DNA of 64,000 nt from Septoria linicola (GCA_024114885.1 CP099418.1:496001-560000), one strand, 5' to 3'; positions 30,340 to 43,042 are shown, counted from the first letter of the stretch. Notes: a model not told the origin generated them from the sequence alone. Made by a program: numbers and translations.

Positions 30340-32206
30340 CTAGTTCTGCTGTCTCTCCTCCTCGTACCTGGCCTTACAAACGCTGCACACGATGAGCTTA
30401 CAGCGGCTACAGTCGAATGCCGTTGAAACTTGGGTCTCTGTCGGTGGGTAGACGTGTCCCGAGCAGCGATTGCAGGACATACAACTGGGCATCTGTGTCA
30501 GCATATTGAATCCGGAGCTTTTGCAAGAGCTTCGTGCTCACCTCAAGTCTCCATGGTAGTAGCCATCCGTAGGGCTCTCAAAGAGCTCCCATTCGTGTCG
30601 GCAAGACCAGATCTGTGGAAGCCCAGTGTCCTCAGGCTCATCACCGAAATTCATTGCCGCGGCGTTAGCCCAACGATCATCGCCGCCACCATCCAGGTTG
30701 TGCACCTTGTCATTTCCATTCGGGGCACTTGCGACTTGTACTTGTGCTTGTTCAGTCGGCTCAGCGGCCGGAATGTCGCGGTGCTCTTGCATCGTGCGGT
30801 CCTCGTTGGGCGCGTCGGTATCCTCGTCCGCCCCTTCGGATCCCTCGTCGTCCGTTTCGACATGATCTTGGAAATCCTGGAAATCTTCTTCGTAGCCGCC
30901 ATCGCCCGGACCGCAGCTCTCTGTATCACAGTCGTCGATGCTTCGAAGGCAGTTCCAGCACCTGATAGACGTTAATGCTTTGATCTACATGGTCGGATGA
31001 GCAGCATACTTACCAATGGGCTCCGCAGGTACAAGCCATATGCGTACATCCATGCATGCGCCGAATGCCTTCCTGACAGTTGGGACATCTCTTGTAGCCA
31101 AATTTGCTGAGCATCGCATCTTCTTCGTCTCTCTGGGAAGTCACGCATGGCAATATGCCATGCACGATGTCCTTGCAACCTTTATTGCAGATGGCAATTT
31201 TGCAGTCGGGGCAAGGAAAGTACGGCAATGGCGCTTGCTGGTGCTGCTGGCTAGACTGCAGGGCGCGAATTACCGACTTAAGGAAGACGGCCTCCAGCTC
31301 TCGTGAAGCCTTATCGATGATCCGCGTGCAGGTGGTGTCACAGATTCTTGCGTTGCGTGCGATGATCCTAAAATCGCTAGCGAATTGCACGATATCGGTG
31401 TATGTTGAACGCAAAACCCTGTCGCTGAGTTCGTCCAGACCCAGTGGTGATTGCATGCGGGCTCTGAATTGTGGCCTCTTGCTGATATCGTTCTCGCCAT
31501 GAAAGAACCGGGAGCTGTCGCTCTCGTAGAGATCGTCCAGTATGCGCCGTGCGACTTGCGGCACCGATGATGTTGGTATGTCCGTATACTGATCGGGAAT
31601 GTGTCGTGGATGGATGAAGGCTGAACAGCTTGGATTTGGGCAGTATAACTTCTTTGGGGTTAGCCACTCCTCCACTTTCTGGCGATAAGCGTCTGCTTTA
31701 TCTTGCGGATACTGTGGCAAGACCGTGTACAGCTGGATGATCGAACAGCACTTGGCAGGATTAGCTGGTGTGGCAGCATCGAACAGGCCAGTGAGACAGT
31801 CGTGGCAATAGACGCAGCCAGTGATACGGCAGGCCTTGACCAGCTCCGTGGATTTGTGCTCGTCGTAGCAACCGGTGCATTTGCTTGTTGGCTCGCTCAA
31901 TGGGACTTTTGCCGGGATGCTCTCCGCGGTAGGCCCAGCTGAATTTGGCGCCGGTCCGACGACTGGTTGGCGCGGTCCATGATTCTCGAGCAGAGATGGC
32001 ACTGGTCTCGAGATTTCACCGTGTGAGCGCGGCTCGCCTTGAAGAACAGCTTGAGCCTCGAAGATCGAGGTGAACTCGGGCAATGGTTCCTGTGAGACTG
32101 GCGAGGCTGATCCTGTCTGGGCGCCGCGGTCGCGCTGCGATCGCTGGAGACGCGGCGAGGGTGGGCGATTTCTCTCTGGACGACGGGTTAGTGCCTGTCG
32201 CAACAT
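30340..32206 (-). CDS. RBR-type E3 ubiquitin ligase (RING1-IBR-RING2)
   Basis: Three exons: 32206-31014, 30961-30542 and 30484-30340; 585 residues. RBR ligases take ubiquitin from an E2 onto a RING2 cysteine before passing it to substrate. Residues 1-105 are Pro/Ser/Arg-rich and probably disordered. RING1 begins CTGCYDEH at about 110 and includes ITGCVYCHDCL. The IBR zinc site is PYFPCPDCKIAICNKGCKD. RING2 reads RCPNCQEGIRRMHGCTHMAC, then TCGAHWCWNC; the cysteine in HGC, at about 387, is the expected catalytic residue by comparison with Parkin and HHARI. The intron after AHW splits the RING2 CWNC motif and splicing restores it. The C-terminal part is acidic and then has a further zinc-ribbon-like set (CMSCNRCSG, FDCSRCKLIVCSVC). 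Substrate unknown. Confidence 0.88.
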
Positions 32207-33018
32207 CTCGTCCGTTGGTTAGTGGCTGTGGCAATGGCAAGTGTTGGTGTCAGAAAGAGCAAGACGGCAGTGAGGTGGAGAGGTTTTATGTGCCTTCCTG
32301 TTTTGTTGTGCTGCCTAATAACTACTCGCAAAACCTCACATATGCACGACGTTGCGTGAAGCAACGGTCTAGTGAACAAGGAGCATATGGCTTCAAGTGG
32401 TCGCCAGAGGATAATGGACGTGACAACAACTCCATGATCGCTGGTGAGGTGAGCAGGTTTCTTGCATCCTCAAACGTTCAGATAGGAAGGAGCGACCTCG
32501 AGTCTCAATTTTTCGGCATCTTGTTCGTGAACAGGCGCTGCCGCACGCGTGCCATGGTCGTTCGCTGAGAAAGTGAAGCAACAGAAGCTGCAGCAAGCGT
32601 GAAGTTGACAATGTCGCCTTCGAGGTGCAGAAAGTCGAGGGACAGATCCGCATTGTGCCAACCTCGTTGCACACATTCACTTTCATGACATCAAATCTAC
32701 GGCAAGCTAAGTAGTCAAACGCGAGTACAGTGGCTCAATACCAAGTTTTGTTCATCTCCCGGGGACTGAGTGTTGGCAATGGATGCCAGAGCTACTGTAC
32801 ACTTCTCGAGAATGGAAGCCACTGCTTTTGTGACTCAAGCTCGCCAGCAAGTCCTCTCTTTCGCACGCGATCCGGGCACGCGATGCGGAGACTCCAACGA
32901 GACTGACATCAAAAGTGTCGCAAAAGAACATGAGTCACATTGTCTGATCTGAAGCCATTGACAAACATACCGTCTCTCATATCAAGTCATCCAGCACGAC
33001 CCCTCCATTCTATACACA
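32207..33018. other. Divergent intergenic region, 812 bases
   Basis: Between the RBR ligase start and the glyoxalase-like start; both promoters are probably here. Open frames of 60-160 codons exist but lack a convincing start or any known domain. Confidence 0.4.
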
Positions 33019-33892
33019 ATGCCTCAAATAAAAGCTCAATTGGACCATGTCGTTCTGCTATTGCCATATAAGGACATTGTGAACCCTCCCTCTTGGCTCA
33101 CGGACAAGTTTACCATCAGCGAAGGTGGTGTTCACGCTGATGGAAAGACTGAGAATAAGCTAGTGTTGTTCGCAGATGGTTCTTACCTCGAATTGATAGC
33201 TTTCATCAACGATAATCCCAAGCACAGAGCAGGGCATTGGTGGGACAAACCATATGGAGTCGTCGACTATGCCTTGACGACCTCAGATGAGGGCTTTGGC
33301 GAGCTTGCCGGCGTCAAGGAGAGACTGTCTAAGACTGATACTGGGATCGGCTACACGGATCCCAAAGATGGTGGTCGCCGAAAGCCCAATGGCCAAGAGT
33401 TGCAGTGGTAGGTCGGCGATGCAAGACACAAAGCAGCTATATACGTACATGACAAAGCACTGACATGTCGTTATCAGGCGGGTGACTTTTCCAACGGGAA
33501 CGGCGAGAGGCACAGTCCCCTTTTGGTGCCATGATGTTACTCCTCGCGATCGGAGAGTCCCTGTGTCGGACAGCAGCACTACGCACCCTTCAGGTGTCAT
33601 CGGCATGGCTGGTGTTGTGCTGCAAGTCTCAGAAGAAGTGTCCCTGGCGCGGCTGACAAGCGCCACCGCGGCCATCTTGGGCGACAATTTGAGTAGTGGA
33701 AACCGCTACGAGGTTGATGCGGTACTTCAGGTTGCAGGCGCCAAGAAGCCAACCATCAGGATCGAGAGGACTGGCCCTGGCGAGCACAAAGATTCGGCGT
33801 TATCGTTGGCTCTGCAGAGCCCCAAGTGGTTACCTTCGATCCACCGCGAGATCGATGGTGGAACAGTATCTCTCCTGTTTGAAGGCCCGTGA
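33019..33892 (+). CDS. Glyoxalase-like (VOC superfamily) protein
   Basis: Two exons, 33019-33407 and 33478-33892, giving 267 residues; intron GTAGGT..TCAG. The N-terminus AQLDHVVLLLPYKDI followed by FTISEGGVHADGKTENKLV is the glyoxalase-like pattern: a beta strand with a metal-type histidine (LDHV), then GG.H. A second half with GVIGMAGVVLQVSEEVSLAR and RYEVDAVLQ suggests a duplicated fold. The family is poorly characterised in fungi; the superfamily covers ring-cleavage dioxygenases, glyoxalases and resistance proteins. There is no signal peptide, so it is probably cytosolic. Substrate cannot be given. The gene borders a long gene-free stretch downstream. Confidence 0.78.
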
Positions 33893-36800
33893 GCTATGAG
33901 CAAGGCAGCGTTGAGGCGTGGCCAATGGGTCATTGTGTAAGAAGTTCAGTCGTCCGTTCGAGATGTGGCTCTCGGGTGTCTATAACCTTGGTGCCACGGC
34001 CCTTCTTGTCTGGGAAGCGCTGCGAAGGTGGTGGCAAGGCGGGATAGATACTCGTATTGGAATGTACCACCATCTCAATGCCCGATCCGCCATCGCGTTC
34101 CGCAATCTGGAAGGGTGGGAGTGGCACATGAGCCTCAGACCAGGATCAACTGTCAGTCCCGAGAGCCAGGTATCGCAATACCTGCGCCAATCTAGCCAGA
34201 CAGGGAGCACAAGGACAGATCATCTGGCGGTGTACAATGTGCTTCCCCAGGCTGCACCAGAGATACCGTTGGACGGGTGAGTGATCCACTTTGGCAGCTG
34301 TCATGTGTTGTGTCTGTGGCTTGGTGTTCCTCTGCGCCATGATCAATGCGGTGCAGGGTTTGTCTCCGTTGCCCAAGGATTCGTCCCACCGCAGGGATTC
34401 CTGCAGACGCGCGGCTACATCATAGGTCCTGGAAAATGAAGTGGACTCTCGAGAGCGAAATCGTGTGCGACGCCCAGAGTATATGTGCAACGAAATTGTC
34501 CTCTTTGAACGGGCAAAGGTGTCGTGTGATGCGCTGCACTGGTGAGACAGGATCGATCTCATGAAGTCTAGGGCAGCAGCTCTGTGCGCAGTATGTGTTT
34601 GGCAATGGTCTTATTCGGTAGCATTGCTGTGAAAGTAGAAGTTGCAATAGTGGGTATCTGTCAATTACAAGGAAAAGCGCTCGCTATGCCATTGATCCAT
34701 AATCAGAATCCGTTCTAGGCTGGGGGTAGTGCCTTTCCCAAGCCGAACAGGTTGCGCAAGTGAAAGCTCGCATGATGTGTGATATAGCGAACGACAGTAG
34801 TAGTGGTTGCCATCTCATCACGCGTCCAGCGCCACTTGCTTTCACAAAATTCCCCTGCTGCTGCTGCAGTGAAAGAATACAAACAGCCGCCAACGCCAGT
34901 TTACCCAATGCAGATAATAGTTATACAAGATCTTTTGTTCCCATGGCAGATTGCTCTGCACTTTGCCTCTCTCTAAACCAGATAATGGTCACCCAGCAGT
35001 GTTGCCGCCCGTAACCTTCTATCCAACGCCGTGAAACAAAACGTGGTCCGTGAAGGCAGTGTCGGCAGTAAGAGTGTGCGTGTGTGTAGTTGTGATATTA
35101 AGTGTGTCGTTCGCATCGGTGTGCGTTCGGAAGCGAGTGTCGTGATGGTGGTGAGGACGGACCGGAAACAAGTGCTAGGCAATACAGTCGAACGCTCAAG
35201 TGGGTATTATGCTCAAATCGAAAAATAAGTGATTGTGGTCGACGATGACGGTGCGCATCGAGTGTTTGTCGTGCACGCGACAGTGGCTCGTGTGGTGATG
35301 AAGCTCGAAATGTGCTGCTGCAGGACTAGCTGCAACGTAAAATCGGCGGAAGCTTGAGTGGATCCTGCGACAGCTCTCTTTTGACCGAGGGCACAAAAGT
35401 TTGGAGCTGCAGCTGGTTTACCACACGTCGCATTGTCGTGATTGTGTTTCGTCGAAGGGTGCAGTTTCAGAATCGCAATGGATGTGGCGGCTATCGTCGC
35501 TTTGGCTTAGGTGGTTGTGTCGGCTTGGGTGTGCTGTAATGGGACATGGTCAGTCTGCCATTCTTTCTTGCGACAGCTCACAGAGCACGAGAGCGAGGCT
35601 TACCCTGTGGTATCGTACGCTCCTCGGCCCATGTTGAAATCTTCGGAATTGACCCTGAGAATCATGGAGACTGTGTCTGACCAGAAAGTCAGTAGCTGTT
35701 GCAGACACAGGCTGCACTTTATACGCCATCAGGTGGAATGCACTGTGGCACAAGGAGACTCACAGCGCTCGCAAGGGAGCGAGTATGGCCTGTCTATGTG
35801 GAGCGTCGTACAAAGCAACGAATTGGACCCAGATGGCTTGCCGTTGGTAGCAGTATGGGTCGTTGGAGAAGTTTGGTGCTCTGCGCGTGTATCGTCTGGA
35901 ATGTTGGCGATATTATTTGCAATTGTGTGCTGCTACAAAGGAGTCCGCGGAAGATTGGCCGCGACGTTGCTTGCAAGTTGCTGGTGAAAGCTGAATATGG
36001 AGAGAACGCTGGAATAGAAAAATGAGCGACTGAGAGTACAAATATTTCTTGCAAACTGGTAAACGACAAGGAACGTGTGCCGGGGAATACAAGACAGAAA
36101 AAGGGAGAGAGATTGTCCTCCAGCGTTCAGCCCAAACCATCCGTGCGTCATGTCCTGTTTGCACTTTTGCGCTTCCGCGAAACACTAGCTCCCCTGCTGC
36201 TCTATAGATCGACGAGAGCCCATCCCTGACGTTCCAACGTTCGTACCATTATCTCTGTTCCTGCATTAGTAGCGGCACTTGATCCCTGCACTGCCGCTCG
36301 GGGAAGCGCAGCCGGCACAGCGGCAACTCGAGTGTCGCCAGATCTCTGCCGCCCACACGTCGACCGAATCAGTCTCGACTGACAGCTTGTTGAGCTCGCG
36401 GATCACCTGCCGTCGCAGTGGTGAGATATTGCGACCACACAATCAGCGCAATTGGATGGTCAGCACCAGCGTTCCCTGTGCTGGCAAATGCGACAAGCCA
36501 TAAGCGAACTTCTGGCGCGATGAGCTACGAGGTAGAATGCTTCTAGCGCCCAGCGGAGTGCAGAGCCGAACTTGTACCTCGATGCTAGTAGACCTTACCA
36601 CCTGTCTGGGAGTCAGCTTCCGGCAGACGGGGCGACTGTTCGAAGTGCAAAGCTTGGATGTCTGATGAAAGCGGTGCCATGGTCGATGAGTGCCGTGTGG
36701 CCTGTTCACCTTTGGATCCAGGCTGCACACTACTTGCTCGCTGGTCTCATCGGCCACCGTCAGGAGTGCCGAATGCAGGTCCATCGACCTTGCAGATGGA

Positions 36801-39550
36801 AGTCCGGCCCGCTGGGTTGATCGCGAGATGCCGCCCTGGGTCATTCCAATTTTACACAGTCGAGCACCGCGTGCGACGTGTTTGACACTTTGCGACATGC
36901 GAAAGCGACGCATATACTTAATCTGCATGATTCACATGCTGCGACGGCAGTCGAGAAAGCGTATTGCTTCCAAGCCTGACAGCCAATTGTCGGCAAGGTT
37001 TGCTGGTTTGCTCCCACAAGCCCTTGCCCTATGGTGTCACTGTCCCGTTTGCTGGCAGAGCTGCAGGTGTTCGCATACGTTGCCGCTGCAAGATTGATTG
37101 CCCGGAATGTGGTTCCGCCCCAGCGATTGCTGTCACATCTTCAAACAGATAAGTCTTGATAGCGAAAGTGTGATACTGAACGAGTTGCACTGAAACGCAG
37201 TCGATTGATTTTTTGACAGATCTGTTTTGCACTGATTGTGAGGTCGTGATCATCCCATCGAGCCGGCTGCGATCCGAGTAACATCCCAAGCGATGCTCTC
37301 GGCCCCGGTTCGTCTCATTCAGCATTGTTCTGTGTTCTGCGCATCCCAGTCTCAATACAGTACACTGTCCGGGTAAGTCGCTTGGAACTCCGTACCTAGC
37401 ATTTACCATGAGCAAATTTTTCGCGATCTGCGATCAACAACGTTTCGAACATGGATATCGTCGGAGTGCGGACAGCTGCATATGCAGACCCAACACGTGG
37501 TCCTGCGGGTGTCACCCATAAACATGCAAACGAGCAAAGACAGCATTGTTGAGTTCGCCAGCTGCACACGTCAGTGAATGGAGTCATATCGACCCATTCG
37601 CGAAAGACAAATGGTCATGCAGATCGCTCTTGCGCAGGCTGTCGAGATTGTGGCTGGTCCGACAAATGTTACTGCAGTCTCACGAGGACAATGCTCGACC
37701 CCGTAACCTGGCGCAAAAACAAGTCAGCACTGTATGCTATCACGACGATCGCGCCGCCATTAGACCATTGCGCGCGAAGTCGTTTCCTGGTTAGCAGGTT
37801 ATTTGTGTGAGGCAAAGCCCTCTATGTCTTCCATGCTCTCGAAATGGCTGGGATGATGAAGCTGCGTTGCTGACCAGTATCGCTGCGTCGAACGCGAACA
37901 AAAAGACGACACACGTCCGGTGTACAGACAGAAGACACCGATGTGCTCACGGCCCGATGCCACGCCGCTGGGGGCATATCAAAGCCGGAAGTATCGTGAG
38001 TCGCGGCTTGTGTAATCATCCCTAATCGCTGCAATCGAGCCGAATGTTGATGAGGCTCTTGAGCAGGCACCACCCAGCATGTCGAACTGTCGTCCGCGGC
38101 ATGAAGATGCCGAAGCATCCATGCGTGGAGCTCGTTGTCGCTCTCATGATATGACCACTTTCTCTATCCAATCCGCATTTTACCCTGCGAATTCACCAAT
38201 GCATCTGCTACGGCAAGTCTGTGGGACTCTCGAAGATGTGATCGGCACCTCAGGCGCTGTAGTTATTGGTGGAACATCTTCGTGACTTGCGGACTGTCGT
38301 CTGCTGTCTCTCACCATTGGCCATCAATATCATAAATCGCGTAGATGCACTTTGCCAGCCGGTCTTTTCGCAGAACAGATATTTCTCTGAACGAGAGTGA
38401 GGCTTAACAGAGATACTATGACCTGGCGTGAGACGGCCTAAAGATCGGTGTCTCTGTGGCCGAATGATCCATTCCCGATGTCTCTGTATTGACCTTGCAA
38501 TCTAAACTCGCAAGGCTGTCGCCGTCATGGACAGGTCCGAATGATCCTCTGCCTCACATTCAGGTGTAAGCAGATTGGACAGTCATAGCGATACGGGCCG
38601 TAGGCAGGAACGAAGTGTGCTTTGGATCGTCAGCCCTAACCAGATCAACCCCAGCCACTTCAGGCACAAGTCATGAACAATGTGCTAAATCAATCCTACC
38701 TATTCAGTCAGGCGATGTTGGCTGTAACGATTTTTCCCTGCAACGGCCAAAGTACCTCAGGGCGACACGACAAGTGACTATAGCCTCCGCTGCGCTCCCG
38801 GTGCACCGCGTGCAATGTCGTTACAGCTTACCTTGTTTTTGGTTGTGCGCATGTATGGACTTCTCACGACTGTTCGAACTTGAAATCTCGAAATGCTCTT
38901 CAAAGCCCGAACCTGCACGGAGTCCAGTCCGCTTCCGGAAACTAGAGCACCCGTTGCGATTGACACCTGTGTGCCATGGCTTTGGAATGAGATCCTGTGT
39001 GCGTGGCGTGCAGGCCTTGGCTGCAGTCAACTGGCCACACAGGTGGCATATCCATATCCAAACTTCTTGAAGATGGTACTCGCGTACTTTTCCATGTTTT
39101 TCCTTGAAAATCGGTCGAGCAAGGTTTGATTTGAATTGGCTTTGGCCTCGACACAGCTGTCTCAAAAGATCTGACAGCCGCGAGGCCGTAGTATTAAGTG
39201 GTTTCAATAGCCAAGCCGGCCCGAGTCGACACTTCGTGTCATGGATGTCCCGAATGTCGTGGTCAGCGAGGCACGGGAGGTTGATCATGACGAGAAGTCA
39301 CTTTTGTTTTCTCGCATGTCATGGAGAGTGAAGGAGTTCGGGGAAGCGCGTCCCATCCGCGACGCGGCGCGGCTGCAATTTGTCGCATATCCCGTCCAAG
39401 CTTCAAGCTTTTCTCCACAGCCTCGGTTCTGCGATAACCGCGCGCTTCGAAGTCTTCGAGTCGCAATAGCCATGGCAAAAAGATGCCTCACCTCAGATGT
39501 TCCTTCCAAACGGAGGGACTGCTTGATAGTACTGATTTCTCTAGATCACG
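33893..39550. other. Gene-free stretch of about 5.7 kb
   Basis: I could not build any gene with a start, introns and a recognisable protein here. Several open frames of 70-160 codons occur on both strands, but most begin at non-ATG codons, overlap each other and have arbitrary composition. Base composition is not AT-rich and I see no long terminal repeats, transposase or reverse transcriptase motifs, or obvious RIP-like decay. A GT-rich patch lies at about 35070-35130. It might hold regulatory DNA, non-coding RNA or small unrecognised genes. Confidence 0.45.
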
Positions 39551-40637
39551 ATGAAAGCGATACACATTCCGCAATTCCATGAAGGCGACATCGCCACGCT
39601 GAAGTCGAGTGACATTCCTCAGCCTGTACCTCAAGATGGCCAGTTTCTTATTCGAATCAGCCATTGCTCCCCTCAACATGCAGACATTATCCATGCTCAA
39701 GGGAAGCACCAGAACAATAATGCGAAGCGTGGATGGTGCTTCCCACCTTTTACCCTAGGTGCGATGGCCCATGATCAAGCTCAGTGCACACGCTGATTCC
39801 CCTCGATCTGAAGGATATGACTTTGCCGGCGTCGTGCAGAGTCTGCCCGCGCAAGGCAGTCCCAAAAGAGCATTGAAGAAAGGAGATAGGGTGTTTGGTG
39901 CCGCGATTGGCGCGTTCGCCGAGTATATATGCGTTCCAGAGGATGCCATTCGCAAGATTCCCGAAGGCTTGTCAAACCAAACAATTAATGCCATGTCGAG
40001 CGGCGCCGTAAGCTATGCGTCTGTGGTTCAAATGGCAAAGGTAAAGAAAGGCGAGACGGTGCTAGTCAGTGGTGCTAGTGGTGGGCTAGGCAGTATATGC
40101 TGCATGGTTGCGAAGGCCATAGGAGCAAAAGTGATTGCCCTGGCCGGCGACAACAAGAAGGCTGAGCACATGAGAAGAGACATGGATGTAGACCTCGTGC
40201 TTGTGCTTGAGGACGGGTGGTTGGATAAGGTGCTAGAATTCACCGATGGCCGTGGAGCAGAGGTGTTTCTGGACAACACGGGCATGGTCAACGACGCCAT
40301 AAGAAGCCTTGCATACTTTGGGCGAATCGTGATCATTGGCTTCGCTGCTAGAAAGGGGGTCATGGAAGACGTGAAGATGAACAAACTTCTGCTCAAGTCG
40401 ATCACTGTCATCGGGTATCGCTTTGGCGAGAGTGGGAGGAGATATCCAGATATGCTGGAGGAAATATGGAGAGGCTATCTTGAGATGCTTGAGAAGGGCC
40501 AGATTAAGGCTATGCTGTTCGGTCGATATGACAGCCTTGACGACATGGGCCGCGCCCTAAGCGATCTACACCATCGCAAGGTCTATGGCAAGATAGTCGT
40601 CAAGGTAGCTGACGTGCCTGCTGCTGGCAAGCTGTAG
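39551..40637 (+). CDS. MDR-family NAD(P)H oxidoreductase (quinone oxidoreductase / enoyl reductase-like)
   Basis: Exons 39551-39758 and 39814-40637; 343 residues. The 55-base intron (GTGCGA donor, GAAG acceptor) joins PPFTLG to YDFAGVVQSLP, the expected GroES-fold stretch before the cofactor domain. The Rossmann nucleotide-binding motif is ETVLVSGASGGLGSICCMVAKA, an AxxGGxGS type that fits NADPH-using quinone oxidoreductases. Zinc-binding cysteines of classical alcohol dehydrogenases are absent, so it is probably a zinc-free MDR enzyme. Late motif VEVFLDN-like (AEVFLDNTGMVNDAIRSL) and RIVIIGFAARKG are usual. The substrate is unknown. The N-terminal block SPQHADIIHAQGKHQNNN is typical of a fungal MDR subgroup. 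Confidence 0.84.
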
Positions 40638-41371
40638 GAGGTGATGGTACTGCTAGATTACCATGAAGATATGAAACTCAAATTCGTTCTTCGCTTAATG
40701 ACCGCTGTACCTGTGTCTATGGCTACATCAGCTCCAAAGCAAACTAGATCCGACAGCAAAGCAAATTTCAGCTGTTGAGAACAGCTTCTAATGATTCCGC
40801 AGAAGCGACGGATTGCTGATTCTCAGTATATGATCGAGCTCAATCGGTTGATTCAAACGCTGACACATATCGACCTAGCGCACATTGCGTTGCTGCCTGC
40901 ATCGTGAAATATGTGCAGATCTGTTGATTCTACCGGATCGAAGTTCGTTTACCATGCAGTCTACGTGCAATTTTGAGGCTCCATACCTGGCAAAAACTAA
41001 CTTGCAGTCGCTTCGAGTCCATCTGTCACTTCGGTTTTCGTGATTTCGAGATGTTTGACATTGTCGTCGACCCACTCTACGCAACCCTAAGCTTTACTGA
41101 GCTTGGCAGCCGACTGAAACGCTCGAACAACTCTATAGCATGGGCACTATTACTTGTGGTATTGATTGATGTGCAGTGTTCTTACCAAAAGCGCTGCAAA
41201 ACTGGACTGTTGGGGTTCAAAACCAGGTAGTGCGACTCATACAATCATGAATGTTTGATCACATCGACCTTCACGCTGGTGGTCGCGCATGACCCCGTCC
41301 ACATAGCACTCCCCAACCAGCTGCCAATGGTCTGGAGAATGTGGTCGGATTGCATATGCTGTTGTTCCACC
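40638..41371. other. Convergent intergenic region, 734 bases
   Basis: The 3' sides of the MDR oxidoreductase and the HET-domain gene. No feature recognised; the longest plus-strand frame has no known domain. Confidence 0.45.
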
Positions 41372-43042
41372 TTATAGTATGACTATCACGTCACCCAATC
41401 CAAGCGTAGGTGGACCTAATCCAAGGCCACCTTTGGAAGTAGTGAAGAGGCACGGGTGTGCACACGCTTTCCAGCAGAGATCTGCAGAACGACGCAGAGA
41501 GTCCAATCTCCTATCTGAATTGCTATCATGTTGGCCACAGTCTTGAAACTCCTGGAATTGAGGAAAAAGCGCATGGGAGCAAGCTTGATCGGAAACATAG
41601 ACTCTCAGGTCATCAATGCTGTTGATGTCTTCGTGCCCAGCCCGTTCGCCGTAAGCATTGTCCGCGAGGAGGGTCCTGTTCACAGCTTGCTTTGTGTCGT
41701 TCGAAGTGCCTACCACCTTGTCATCCAACCATGAAGCTGCAGGATCAGCGACGAAAGCTACCCAGTCGTCTAGATAATCGCACACATGGCTGCACTTGGT
41801 GACCACACCGATAACAAAGCCATCTACTCCTATCTCGTTCCAACCGACGACTGAATTCACCATGAGCCGCGCCTTGCTGTTGTTGTCGGCCTTGAAATGC
41901 GGCGCGAAAAAGTGATTATCGTTCGTGATATCCGCAACGGCATCCCAAGGCGGCACCCAGCTTGGTAGTTCGCCTCCATGATGCCAGGATGGTCTGTATC
42001 GGATGTATTGCCATGCATCTGAGCTTCCTTTATCAAGGAGACAGAGTCGAGTGGCCTCGGCGAAGATTTCTGCCGTGGACTTGCTGTAATCGGGCTGTAT
42101 ATGTATCGGCAGCTCAGCAGGGCAGTAATAACGAGACAGGCCCATCATGCCGTAGATGTGGTCCCGGGGATCGGTGGCTTCAAAGTCTCTCAGCATCCCG
42201 AGTAAAGACGATATTACACTGACACCAGGCTCAGGGAAGTGGGTATAAAACATACCTTCTTCCCTATCAGTGGTGTCAAAGAGACACGTGAGAATGCCGA
42301 AGCCTTCGTCGGTCATGGTATCAGACCCAAGTGCAAGCTGTTTGTATCTCAGCCAGACGCCTACCCGAAGTATGTCCTTCAACGGCATGAAGCCATCGCC
42401 CCTGTAGCATGTGTTTGAGCAAGCCAGCGTGGCTTCTTGAACGATCCATAGCCGTCGAAACCAAGGCCTTGAAAGTAAGCTCAACACAGCTTTTCTGTGG
42501 AAGAGAACTGAGAAGGTAGCAACTGCGGCTGGTGCCACTGCGATTCTTGCGCCGGATTCCGTCACCATGAGTCGAAAATTCTGACGGCCACGTGTGGAAG
42601 CTAGACTTTCACAAGAGAGTGCTATAATGGCAGCGAAAGCATCAGTGGCCATGGCGCTATCGTCCTCGCCCAAGAATATCAAATTTGCGCTGGCATAGCT
42701 GTAAATGGCATGCATTATTGCCACTTGGTGGCCTCGCTCTTCAAGATCATCTTGATTGATGCATACCGAGTCTATCCACAAGGATCGGATACAATCGCAA
42801 GCGCGAAATCGTTGCAAGGCGGCATGTGCGCTTTTGGGGATTTTCAGCTGTTGACCCGCGATGTCTATTCTTGCATGACGCTCGGCTGTCTCCCAGCAAT
42901 AGGAGATGGTTTCGAATGGCCTGATACTGCCTCCATCTAGATTGACACACTCAAGGCTGCCCTCCAGGATATCTTTACAGCTTCCAGGGCTGAGGTGAAG
43001 TATGCGTATCTGGCAAGCTTCCGGGTCGAGAGGTTGATACAT
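41372..43042 (-). CDS. HET-domain (heterokaryon incompatibility) protein
   Basis: Intronless open frame, 556 residues, ATG at 43042. HET domains act in non-self recognition and trigger death of fused cells. The domain spans about residues 40-190: FETISYCWE (family consensus Y.ALSYCWG), RSLWIDSVCINQDDLEERGHQV (consensus .LWID..CI.Q.D..E...QV) and IYSYASANLIFLGED. Downstream parts such as FSVLFHRKAVLSLLSRPWF and RRLWIVQEATLA, and the DPRDHIYGMMGLSRYY motif, are the usual extended HET-protein body. No NACHT, WD40 or kinase partner domain is visible. The glycine of the usual YCWG is replaced by glutamate (YCWE). It is flanked by gene-poor DNA on both sides. Confidence 0.9.
   Translation of the reverse strand: MYQPLDPEACQIRILHLSPGSCKDILEGSLECVNLDGGSIRPFETISYCWETAERHARIDIAGQQLKIPKSAHAALQRFRACDCIRSLWIDSVCINQDDLEERGHQVAIMHAIYSYASANLIFLGEDDSAMATDAFAAIIALSCESLASTRGRQNFRLMVTESGARIAVAPAAVATFSVLFHRKAVLSLLSRPWFRRLWIVQEATLACSNTCYRGDGFMPLKDILRVGVWLRYKQLALGSDTMTDEGFGILTCLFDTTDREEGMFYTHFPEPGVSVISSLLGMLRDFEATDPRDHIYGMMGLSRYYCPAELPIHIQPDYSKSTAEIFAEATRLCLLDKGSSDAWQYIRYRPSWHHGGELPSWVPPWDAVADITNDNHFFAPHFKADNNSKARLMVNSVVGWNEIGVDGFVIGVVTKCSHVCDYLDDWVAFVADPAASWLDDKVVGTSNDTKQAVNRTLLADNAYGERAGHEDINSIDDLRVYVSDQACSHALFPQFQEFQDCGQHDSNSDRRLDSLRRSADLCWKACAHPCLFTTSKGGLGLGPPTLGLGDVIVIL

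Noticed and set aside
33918..34280. A 120-codon frame just after the glyoxalase-like gene
   Set aside because: No recognisable protein and overlaps equally long frames on the other strand; chance frame most likely.
34684..34908. Small protein-like frame with a secretion-signal look (leucine/alanine-rich start)
   Set aside because: Begins at TTG, not ATG, and has no splice partner that would supply a start.
38821..39288. A 155-codon minus-strand frame in the gene-free block
   Set aside because: No family match by eye, competing frames on the other strand, no introns or promoter pattern; not enough to call.
41000..41230. TTCGAGTCC and GGGGTTCAAAACC motifs resembling tRNA T-arms
   Set aside because: No matching acceptor, D- and anticodon stems at the correct spacing could be found.
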